Assembly: GCA_033722675.1 (NCBI GenBank)
Contig: JAWVYO010000146.1
Coordinates: 1-5,149, forward strand
Direction of reading: 5' to 3'
DNA: 5,149 nt
Source of the DNA: DATHYU01 sp033722675
GTDB lineage: Bacteria; Actinomycetota; Acidimicrobiia; Spongiisociales; UBA11373
The position numbers were made by a program, and so were the translations under genes. Position 1 is the first letter of the stretch. Each line of letters opens with the position of its first letter. This document shows positions 1-4,330 of the stretch, piece by piece. The notes under the pieces are model-generated. The model had not been told where the DNA came from and made no database searches. It saw nothing but the letters and a program-made list of their open reading frames with translations.

Positions 1-412
1 CGACCTCCCAGATCGACCCGAGCCGGCGGTCCGACGGATCGAACCGCTGCACCGCGGGGTGGAACGCGAGCCCGACGAGGCCGAGCCGCTTCGCCTCGGC
101 GACACCCGAGATCGCCTTGGCGCCCTTGTGGGGGTCCACGGAGCCGAAGCCGACGAAGACGTCCGGATGGGCGCGCACCAGGTCCGCGACGTGGGCACTC
201 GACAGGGGCGGTGCATCGGTGGCCGTCTCTGCGTCCCAGCCGAGGAGGACGGCGCGGCCGTCGCGGCTCCGATAGTGCTCGGCGAGTTCGTCGACCGACG
301 CCGTGTCGAGCGGGTGGCCGGCGCGTCCGAGGCCCGGCACGAAGGGGGCCAGCGTGACGTCCAGGAACCGCTCGGTCGGCGGATGGACGTGGACGTCGAC
401 GAACCGCGTCAC
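1..412 (-). CDS. Amidohydrolase (amidohydrolase-2 / PF04909 type), partial, C-terminus beyond left edge
   Basis: The first 137 residues of a metal-dependent hydrolase of the amidohydrolase superfamily are present. Translation begins MTRFVDVHVHPP, with the metal-binding HxH motif (H8, H10) at the end of the first beta strand, as expected near the N-terminus of this family. Further in, FVGFGSVDPHKG (about residues 89-100) and LGLVGLAFHPAVQRFDPSD (about residues 110-128) match the strand-helix pattern of the amidohydrolase-2 group, which includes decarboxylases and hydrolases acting on aromatic or carboxylated substrates. The exact substrate cannot be told, and the later metal ligands and catalytic Asp lie outside the window. 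The start is GTG at 412-410, overlapping the TGA of the upstream 67-residue gene by GTGA. There is no strong ribosome site of its own, so translational coupling is likely. Family call is firm; specific function is unknown. Confidence 0.88.
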   Translation of the reverse strand, partial: MTRFVDVHVHPPTERFLDVTLAPFVPGLGRAGHPLDTASVDELAEHYRSRDGRAVLLGWDAETATDAPPLSSAHVADLVRAHPDVFVGFGSVDPHKGAKAISGVAEAKRLGLVGLAFHPAVQRFDPSDRRLGSIWEV

Positions 413-612
413 CGAGGCCGGAATCCCCGGTTGCGCGCCTCGGCCTCCGTGTCGGGCCCGAACGTCGCCATCAGCACGTCCCCGACGAGGTCCTCGGTAT
501 CCAGCCGCGCCTCGAGCGCTGCCATGTCGTCGGCGTCGTCACAGTCGTAGACGATCATGTCGTCGCGGGTGCCGACGAATCGGTGGTCGGGGAATCGGCG
601 CAGACGGCCCAC
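409..612 (-). CDS. Small acidic protein (67 aa) coupled to the amidohydrolase
   Basis: This is a complete 67-residue protein starting at GTG 612-610, preceded by a perfect AGGAGG ribosome site 5 nt upstream. The sequence has a basic N-terminus (MGRLRRFPDHRFVG), an acidic middle (YDCDDADDMAALEARLDTED, about residues 22-41) predicted to be partly helical, and a C-terminus with Glu and Arg (ending NRGFRPR). There is no signal peptide or membrane segment, so it should be cytoplasmic. It has a single cysteine (C24). The stop TGA overlaps the GTG start of the amidohydrolase, so both are made from one message. I do not recognise a named family. The tight coupling suggests an accessory role to the amidohydrolase (subunit, chaperone or partner), but that is inference. 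Codon use matches the neighbours, which together with the ribosome site supports it as a real gene. Confidence 0.8.
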   Translation of the reverse strand: MGRLRRFPDHRFVGTRDDMIVYDCDDADDMAALEARLDTEDLVGDVLMATFGPDTEAEARNRGFRPR

Positions 613-615
613 GGT

Positions 616-623
616 CTCCTCCT
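616..623 (-). promoter_or_regulatory. Consensus ribosome binding site fixing a GTG start
   Basis: On the minus strand AGGAGGAG lies just upstream of GTG 612-610, with 5 nt between AGGAGG and the start codon. It is among the strongest Shine-Dalgarno matches in the window and decides the start of the 67-residue protein. It lies 7 nt downstream of the hairpin at 631-658. Confidence 0.75.
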
Positions 624-630
624 GACGGGA

Positions 631-658
631 CGCTCGTGACGTTACCCCGTCACGAGCG
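631..658 (-). terminator. GC-rich hairpin at the end of the lipoprotein gene, probable terminator
   Basis: CGCTCGTGACG (631-641) is perfectly complementary to CGTCACGAGCG (648-658), giving an 11-bp stem with a 6-nt loop. The stem includes the stop codon of the lipoprotein gene (TGA at 652-650). No T-run follows on the minus strand, so it is not a classic intrinsic terminator; in high-GC actinobacteria terminators often lack the U-tract. It could alternatively be a leader structure in front of the 67-residue gene, whose ribosome site follows within about 10 nt. On the plus strand it lies outside any accepted gene and has no obvious role. Confidence 0.6.
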
Positions 659-1054
659 GTTGACGGTCACCACCGCCTGGGACGTCCCGGTCCCACCCGG
701 AGCGATCACGACCTGACCGCGCAGGTCTCCGTCCGAGAAGTCGATGACCCATCGCTGAGCGTCGCCCGCGGTCTCGTCGAGGAGGAATCCCCTGCTCACG
801 AGCTCGAAGGCGTAGAACCGCACGAGATCCTCGAACTCGAAGCGGGTCCGCACCGTCATCTCGGTCCGATTGTTCACCCGGTCGATGAGCGTCGCCCCGA
901 TGATCGCCCCGTCGGGCACCGGGATGGAGTCGGGCATCGTGCGCGGGATCTCGCCCTCGCCGAACTCCACCGGCTCGGCCGGCTCGTCGTCGCCGCAAGC
1001 GGCCAGCGAGACGGCCAGCACGACGGCCATCAGGACGGAGAGGACGCGGGGCAT
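650..1054 (-). CDS. Small secreted lipoprotein (134 aa)
   Basis: A complete lipoprotein precursor. Residues 1-20 form a signal peptide with a basic start (MPR), a hydrophobic core and the lipobox LAAC, with C20 the predicted lipidated cysteine. An acidic linker (GDDEPAEP) follows, then a mature domain of about 100 residues. In it, DSIPVPDGAIIGATLIDRV (about residues 42-60) is followed by an alternating strand, a helix (FEDLVRFYAFELVSRGF, about residues 74-90) and a beta-rich C-terminal half. A 'PvPdga.i ... lv.fY..eL...GF' layout is common in small actinobacterial lipoproteins of unknown role. The start is ATG 1054-1052 with AGGA 7 nt upstream, and the protein is expected to be anchored on the outer face of the membrane. 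It sits 9 nt after the 52-residue gene and is probably the last gene of the series. No specific function can be assigned. Confidence 0.87.
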   Translation of the reverse strand: MPRVLSVLMAVVLAVSLAACGDDEPAEPVEFGEGEIPRTMPDSIPVPDGAIIGATLIDRVNNRTEMTVRTRFEFEDLVRFYAFELVSRGFLLDETAGDAQRWVIDFSDGDLRGQVVIAPGGTGTSQAVVTVNRS

Positions 1055-1063
1055 GGCGCGATC

Positions 1064-1222
1064 CTATCGACGGACGGCGAGGAGGGGGGTCGGCTCACCC
1101 ACCGCCAGCACCCTGGCCGGCGGCAGGTCGACGACCGAGACGTGCGAGGACTCGGAGGGGGCGATCCCGACGTAGGCGGCCACGAGGGCGGTGACCAGGC
1201 CCCGCCGGAGGCGGCCGATCAC
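1064..1222 (-). CDS. Microprotein (52 aa) overlapping the zinc-ribbon gene
   Basis: A 52-residue open frame starts at GTG 1222-1220, overlapping the TGA of the zinc-ribbon gene as GTGA, and ends TAG at 1066-1064. Nearly every codon ends in G or C, the exceptions being only the GGT, CGT and CGA near the end; this is the pattern of the accepted genes and argues that it is translated. The N-terminus is basic (MIGRLRRG) and followed by a mildly hydrophobic stretch (LVTALVAAYVGIAP, about residues 9-22). That stretch is too short and weak to call a firm membrane helix or signal peptide. The rest is beta-prone (SHVSVVDLPPARVLAVGEP). No own ribosome site is clear, so translation would depend on coupling. 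No family is recognised. It could be non-coding spacer with chance openness, hence moderate confidence. Confidence 0.5.
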   Translation of the reverse strand: MIGRLRRGLVTALVAAYVGIAPSESSHVSVVDLPPARVLAVGEPTPLLAVRR

Positions 1223-1569
1223 GACCCGCCGTCCCGTCCGGTCGGGACCTCCGCACCACAGTTCGGGCACGGCGCGACCTCGATGTCGCCGACGATGAAC
1301 TCGAAGTCGCACTCCGGGCACTCGACCCGCGGCGACGGCGGGTCCGGCTCGGGTCGCGGCGGGGGGCCGGTGGGTCCGCCCGGACCGCTGAACCCTCCGC
1401 CGCCCGGACCCCCCATTCCCGGCATGCCCGGCATCCCGGGCGCGCCGGCCGGACCGGGACCCGCCGGGGCGCGATGGACCTCGTTGGCGGTCCCACAGGC
1501 GGGGCAGGCGAAGCGGCCCTCGCCGGGGACCTCGAAACGAGTCCCGCAGCGGCCACAGTTGACGATCAC
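1219..1569 (-). CDS. Double zinc-ribbon protein with Gly/Pro-rich linker (116 aa)
   Basis: The protein has two four-cysteine zinc ribbons. The N-terminal one is MIVNCGRCGTRFEVPGEG followed by FACPACG (C5, C8, C22, C25), resembling the MJ0042-type ribbon found at the N-terminus of many bacterial regulatory or envelope proteins. The C-terminal one is VECPECDFEF followed by APCPNCG (C84, C87, C101, C104). They are joined by a roughly 50-residue linker rich in Gly, Pro and Met (about residues 34-80) with repeated PGMPGM units, probably disordered. There is no signal peptide, so it is likely cytoplasmic and structural or regulatory; its partner is unknown. The start is GTG 1569-1567, overlapping the TGA of the upstream membrane-protein gene, with GGAG 5 nt before it. 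The stop overlaps the next gene's GTG. A longer in-frame start upstream is possible but would lie inside the neighbour and adds a low-complexity Arg-rich stretch. Confidence 0.82.
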   Translation of the reverse strand: MIVNCGRCGTRFEVPGEGRFACPACGTANEVHRAPAGPGPAGAPGMPGMPGMGGPGGGGFSGPGGPTGPPPRPEPDPPSPRVECPECDFEFIVGDIEVAPCPNCGAEVPTGRDGGS

Positions 1570-1997
1570 GAACGCTCCTCTCCTGCGTCGGCGGCGCGGC
1601 TGCCGACGGCACCGATCTCGACGAGGTACTCGGTCTCCCGGGCGATCACCTCGGCGATGTCGACCGGATCGTACGCCGTCCCCATCGACTCCTCGGAACG
1701 CTCCATGATCCACTCGATGGAGTCACCGCTGCCGACGACGGCCCGGCGGCCGCCCGCCTTCGGCGCCTCGACCTGGTTCCAGTAGATCCCCCACTCGAGG
1801 ATCCGGAAGACGTCGTCGAGATCGAGACGGCGCGTCGTGTCCTCCTCCAGCCGGTCGTAGACGTAGCGCGACGCCTCGTCGATCAGGTAGACCGCCGGCT
1901 CCGACATCGGGATCCGGCGGGACTCCTGCCAGACGAGGGCCGCCACGATGACCAGCAGGAGGGCGGCGAGGAGCGCTCCCACGGCGACGGCACCCAT
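1566..1997 (-). CDS. Single-pass membrane protein of unknown function (143 aa)
   Basis: Residues 3-23 (AVAVGALLAALLLVIVAALVW) form one strong hydrophobic helix at the N-terminus. Positive residues (QESRR) follow directly, so by the positive-inside rule the 120-residue C-terminal part is probably cytoplasmic. That part is soluble and acidic, with segments such as YLIDEASRYVYDRLEED, DLDDVFRILEWGIYWNQVE, DSIEWIMERSEESMG and DPVDIAEVIARETEYLVEIG, mostly helical and rich in aromatic residues. I do not recognise the family. The start chosen is ATG 1997-1995, which places the helix right at the N-terminus. A longer frame reaching 2234 would run through the next gene and lacks a better start. No ribosome site precedes the ATG, and a TACCAT box 6 nt upstream suggests a leaderless message. 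The stop overlaps the zinc-ribbon start by GTGA. Confidence 0.82.
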   Translation of the reverse strand: MGAVAVGALLAALLLVIVAALVWQESRRIPMSEPAVYLIDEASRYVYDRLEEDTTRRLDLDDVFRILEWGIYWNQVEAPKAGGRRAVVGSGDSIEWIMERSEESMGTAYDPVDIAEVIARETEYLVEIGAVGSRAADAGEERS

Positions 1998-2003
1998 GGG
2001 GGG

Positions 2004-2009
2004 ATGGTA
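2004..2009 (-). promoter_or_regulatory. Candidate -10 box for a leaderless transcript
   Basis: On the minus strand TACCAT (TANNNT consensus) ends 6 nt before ATG 1997, and that gene has no Shine-Dalgarno sequence. This spacing places the start of transcription at or next to the A of the ATG. No convincing -35 hexamer is visible 16-18 nt further upstream, so the call is tentative. The gene could instead be read through from the 65-residue gene 29 nt away. Confidence 0.4.
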
Positions 2010-2026
2010 CCGGGGTGGCGGCGGGC

Positions 2027-2224
2027 CTACGGCAGGTCGACGGGTCTGGGGTCGGCGGGCACGGTCGGGATCTCGCGGACGAGGCGCCAGGCGACCGCTG
2101 CCGGCCCCATGGCGGGGCAGATCGGCGCGAGGTCGCCCGCACGCAGGAACAGCCGGTGACCGTGACCGTCGAGGAACCATCCGCCCCTCGGTACGGCCTG
2201 GCCGCTCCACACCGTGATCTGCAT
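2027..2224 (-). CDS. Small protein of unknown function (65 aa)
   Basis: A complete 65-residue protein starts at ATG 2224-2222 and ends TAG at 2029-2027. A strong GGAGGT ribosome site lies 8 nt before the ATG. The sequence opens with a beta-prone stretch (MQITVWSGQAVPRGGWFLDG), followed by HGHRLFLRAGDLAPICPAMG (about residues 21-40) and a helical segment (PAAVAWRLVRE, about residues 41-51), ending in a Pro-rich tail. There is one cysteine (C35) and two histidines (H21, H23). No signal peptide or membrane helix is seen. About nine in ten codons end in G or C, as in the neighbours. I do not recognise a family. It heads the minus-strand series, 29 nt before the membrane-protein gene, and diverges from the disulfide oxidase gene. 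Confidence 0.72.
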   Translation of the reverse strand: MQITVWSGQAVPRGGWFLDGHGHRLFLRAGDLAPICPAMGPAAVAWRLVREIPTVPADPRPVDLP

Positions 2225-2360
2225 CGCGGGACACCTCCGCTGCCGTTCGTCGCCCCTGCGGGGACCTAGGACCCTATCGGCTCGAGCGCCGAAGCCTTGA
2301 CACTCCCCTGGGCCGGGTGGCGAATACGCTTCCCGGTGCCGCGGACGACCCCGAGGGGCC
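2225..2360. promoter_or_regulatory. Divergent intergenic promoter region
   Basis: This 136-nt gap separates the minus-strand small-gene series from the plus-strand disulfide operon. On the plus strand a perfect TTGACA lies at 2297-2302. The nearest -10 candidates are TACGCT at 2325-2330 (spacer of 22, too long) and GAATAC at 2322-2327 (spacer of 19). On the minus strand TAGGGT (2276-2271) is a -10 candidate that would give a leader of about 40 nt carrying the GGAGGT ribosome site at 2238-2233. The two promoters would nearly overlap back to back. GAGG at 2353-2356 is a close ribosome site for the ATG at 2361. No operator-like long palindrome stands out. Confidence 0.5.
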
Positions 2361-2954
2361 ATGGATCTCGACACGATCTCGACGTTTCTGGCGGTGGGCG
2401 CGCTCATGATCCTCGCGCTCCTCGTCGTGCTCGGCGCGATCGCCCTCGCCGCCCCCCGGTCGACCACCGCCTCCCGCTGGTGGGAATCGGTCGTCGCGTC
2501 GGCGGGGCCCCAGGCCCTCCACCTCGGCTGGGCCGTGGCGCTCGTCGCCACCCTCGGCAGCCTGTACTACTCCGAGGTGGCGAACTTCGAGCCGTGCACC
2601 CTCTGCTGGTACCAGCGGATCGCCATGTACCCCTGGGCGATCGTGCTGGGTGTCATGGCCTGGGGCCGGGAACGCCGGGCGGCGCGATACGTCCTCCCGG
2701 TCGTGGCGATCGGTTTCGCGATCTCCACGTACCACTACCTCCTCCAGCGATACCCTGCCCTCCTGCCCGAAGCGGCGTGCTCGGCCACCGTGCCCTGCTC
2801 GGCCGCCTGGGTCTGGAAGTTCGATCTCGTCTCCATCCCGTTCATGGCCGGCGTCTCCTTCGCCGCCATCGCCGCCGCGGTGCTCGTCCACCGGGCCTGG
2901 CTCGAACGGGTGGAACCATCACCCCACGACACCCGAGAGGTGGATCACGCATGA
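2361..2954 (+). CDS. Disulfide bond formation protein, DsbB/BdbC family
   Basis: This is an integral membrane disulfide oxidoreductase of 197 residues, which reoxidises extracytoplasmic thioredoxin-fold partners and passes electrons to quinone. The catalytic CxxC is in EPCTLCWYQRIAMYP (C79, C82). R86, four residues after C82, matches the position of the quinone-interacting Arg48 of E. coli DsbB. The second cysteine pair, C140 and C146 in ACSATVPC, sits in the loop after the next two helices, in the short spacing typical of BdbC proteins. Hydrophobic segments are at about 10-31, 53-70, 84-101, 110-127 and 159-178, so five helices rather than the usual four, with an additional N-terminal one. 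Basic RERRAAR (103-109) marks a cytoplasmic loop. The start is ATG 2361, with GAGG four nt upstream. The TGA stop overlaps the next ATG (ATGA). It is the first gene of the three-gene operon. Confidence 0.93.
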   Translation: MDLDTISTFLAVGALMILALLVVLGAIALAAPRSTTASRWWESVVASAGPQALHLGWAVALVATLGSLYYSEVANFEPCTLCWYQRIAMYPWAIVLGVMAWGRERRAARYVLPVVAIGFAISTYHYLLQRYPALLPEAACSATVPCSAAWVWKFDLVSIPFMAGVSFAAIAAAVLVHRAWLERVEPSPHDTREVDHA

Positions 2955-3607
2955 CACAGTCCCGCACCCCCCGGTCGCGAACGTCCGGCACGTCCCAGCC
3001 GCAGGGGCGCACGTTCCCGCTCCTCCCCGTCCTGGGAGGGCTGGTGGCCGTGGCCCTGGTCGCGACGGTGATCCTCACCTTCGACAGCGGCACGAGCGGG
3101 GACCAGTTCGGCGAGGTGACGGTCGAGGGCACGACCCTCGGACGGTTCGGCGGGACGACGTCGAGCGATCCGGAGGTCGGCGCACCGATCCCCGCCGTCA
3201 CCGGCGAGGACTTCGGAGGCGACCAGGTGGTCGTCGCCGACGACGGCCGCGCGAAGATGCTGCTGTTCCTGGCGCACTGGTGCCCGGTCTGTCAGGCGGA
3301 GGCGCCCCAGGTCGACGCATGGCTCGGCGCCGAGGGGCTCCCCGACGGCGTCGACCTGTACGTGATCCCGACCGGCACGTCGTCCACGCGGGCCAACTAC
3401 CCGCCGCAGACGTGGCTGGAACGGGAGGGTCTGGGGGACCTGCCGATCCTCGTCGACGACGAGGACTTCACCGCCGCCGACGCCTTCGGCCTCAGCGCCT
3501 ATCCCTACTGGGTCTTCGTGGGCGACGACGGCAGGGTCCTCGCCCGGGTGACCGGGCAGATCGACAGTGCCGACCTCGGCCGGATCGCATCGTCGCTCGC
3601 ACCGTGA
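2951..3607 (+). CDS. Membrane-anchored thioredoxin-fold protein (TlpA/ResA-like, CPVC)
   Basis: A 218-residue thiol-disulfide protein. A basic N-terminal tail (residues 1-22) precedes one transmembrane helix (about 23-43), which places the rest outside the cytoplasm. A short beta segment (FGEVTVEGTTLGRF, about 53-66) leads into a thioredoxin domain: GAPIPAVTGEDFGG, then the active site LFLAHWCPVCQAEAP with C111 and C114, an inserted NYPPQTWLEREG (149-160), and LSAYPYWVFV with the expected cis-proline P185 opposite the active site. The layout is that of TlpA/ResA-type proteins. With the oxidase encoded next door it probably acts as an oxidase or isomerase partner, though a reductase role cannot be excluded. 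The ATG at 2951 overlaps the oxidase stop; AGG lies about 10 nt before it. The TGA stop overlaps the next GTG. Confidence 0.92.
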   Translation: MTQSRTPRSRTSGTSQPQGRTFPLLPVLGGLVAVALVATVILTFDSGTSGDQFGEVTVEGTTLGRFGGTTSSDPEVGAPIPAVTGEDFGGDQVVVADDGRAKMLLFLAHWCPVCQAEAPQVDAWLGAEGLPDGVDLYVIPTGTSSTRANYPPQTWLEREGLGDLPILVDDEDFTAADAFGLSAYPYWVFVGDDGRVLARVTGQIDSADLGRIASSLAP

Positions 3608-4317
3608 CCCGCCCGACCGTCGTGACGGTGGCCGCGCTCGTGCTGCTGTCGGCGTGTGGCGGAGGAGCCGGGCGCTCGACCGGTGAGGTGGACCCGGCGG
3701 CGCAGTCTCTCGGCACGCCGGTCACGACCGCGACCACGGTCGCGACCACGACGACGACCGCCACGACCACGACGACGGCGGCACCCCCGGCGACGGCGTC
3801 GGCCGCGCCGGCCTACGGGACCGTCGTCGTCACGGGCACCCCACTCCCACCCACCCCGAGGTCGGGCCCCGACGGCGCGGTGGGGAGCCGTATCCCCGGC
3901 CTCACGGGCCACGACTTCTCGGGCGCGCCGGTGACGATCGAGGCCGACGGGAACGCCACGATGATCGTGTTCCTCGCCCACTGGTGCCCGCACTGCCGGC
4001 GCGAGCTGCCGATCGTGCAGACCTGGCTCGAGGAGACGCCCCCACCGGAGAACGTCGACGTCTACGCCGTCGCCACCCTCACCAGGCCCGACCGCGACAA
4101 CTTCCCGCCCGCTCCGTGGTTCGATCGAGAGGGCTGGACGGCACCGGTCGTCGTCGACGACGAGACCGATTCGGCGGCCTCGGCCTACGGGCTCACCGCC
4201 GTCCCGTTCTGGATCATCGCCGACGACGAGGGCCGCCTCGTGGCACGGGGATCGGGCGCGGTGCCCCCGACGGTGCTCACGGAGATCGCCGAGTCGATCG
4301 CCGACCCCGCGGCCTGA
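3604..4317 (+). CDS. Thioredoxin-fold lipoprotein (TlpA-like, CPHC) with Thr-rich tether
   Basis: A 237-residue paralog of the preceding gene. It starts at GTG 3604, overlapping the upstream TGA as GTGA and without an evident ribosome site, so coupling is likely. Residues 1-18 are a lipoprotein signal (VLLSAC) with C18 the lipidated cysteine. Next comes an 80-residue tether containing a Thr run (15 Thr in residues 38-58). The thioredoxin domain follows: YGTVVVTGTPL (71-81), SRIPGLTGHDFSG, active site VFLAHWCPHCRRELP (C128, C131), insert NFPPAPWFDREGW (166-178) and LTAVPFWII with cis-proline P201. The CPHC dipeptide is the one found in DsbA, which is strongly oxidising, whereas the domain layout is TlpA-like. 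It is thus a probable outer-face oxidant or partner of the upstream oxidase. The TGA stop lies 3 nt from the convergent gene's stop. Confidence 0.91.
   Translation: MTRPTVVTVAALVLLSACGGGAGRSTGEVDPAAQSLGTPVTTATTVATTTTTATTTTTAAPPATASAAPAYGTVVVTGTPLPPTPRSGPDGAVGSRIPGLTGHDFSGAPVTIEADGNATMIVFLAHWCPHCRRELPIVQTWLEETPPPENVDVYAVATLTRPDRDNFPPAPWFDREGWTAPVVVDDETDSAASAYGLTAVPFWIIADDEGRLVARGSGAVPPTVLTEIAESIADPAA
3715..3777 (+). repeat. Threonine-codon low-complexity tract
   Basis: Tandem ACG/ACC codons with a few GCG, GCC and GTC encode the Thr-rich tether (15 Thr of 21 residues, 38-58) of the lipoprotein thioredoxin. The repeat is coding and in frame. It is prone to slippage and may be a site of O-glycosylation in actinobacteria, which is inference only. 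Confidence 0.75.
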
Positions 4318-4330
4318 GCGCTACAGGCCG
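4310..4330. terminator. Short hairpin between convergent genes
   Basis: CGGCCTG (4310-4316) pairs perfectly with CAGGCCG (4324-4330), leaving the 7-nt loop 4317-4323. The stem and loop contain the stop codons of both convergent genes (TGA 4315-4317, TAG 4323-4321). It could work as a bidirectional terminator or simply protect the 3' ends. There is no T-run on either side and the stem is only 7 bp, so it may be chance in GC-rich DNA. Confidence 0.4.

Noticed and set aside
59..716. Open plus-strand frames opposite the amidohydrolase and 67-aa genes
   Set aside because: Shadows of the minus-strand genes; no domain is recognisable and the composition is Arg/Ala/Pro-rich as expected for antisense frames in high-GC DNA.
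1142..1708. 188-codon open plus-strand frame rich in Gly and Pro
   Set aside because: It is the antisense image of the zinc-ribbon gene's Gly/Pro linker; the minus strand has the conserved cysteine pairs.
1998..2234. Longer start (to 2234) for the membrane protein
   Set aside because: It would overlap nearly all of the 65-aa gene, which has its own strong ribosome site, and would bury the hydrophobic helix behind an Arg-rich stretch.
2253..2263. CCCC-TGC-GGGG inverted repeat in the divergent region
   Set aside because: Only 4 bp per arm; expected by chance in sequence this GC-rich.
2650..3603. A long open plus-strand frame (in-frame extension of the lipoprotein thioredoxin upstream to 2650)
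   Set aside because: The upstream part is Arg/Pro-rich low-complexity sequence running in the wrong frame through the oxidase and first thioredoxin genes. The GTG at 3604 gives a proper lipoprotein signal peptide.
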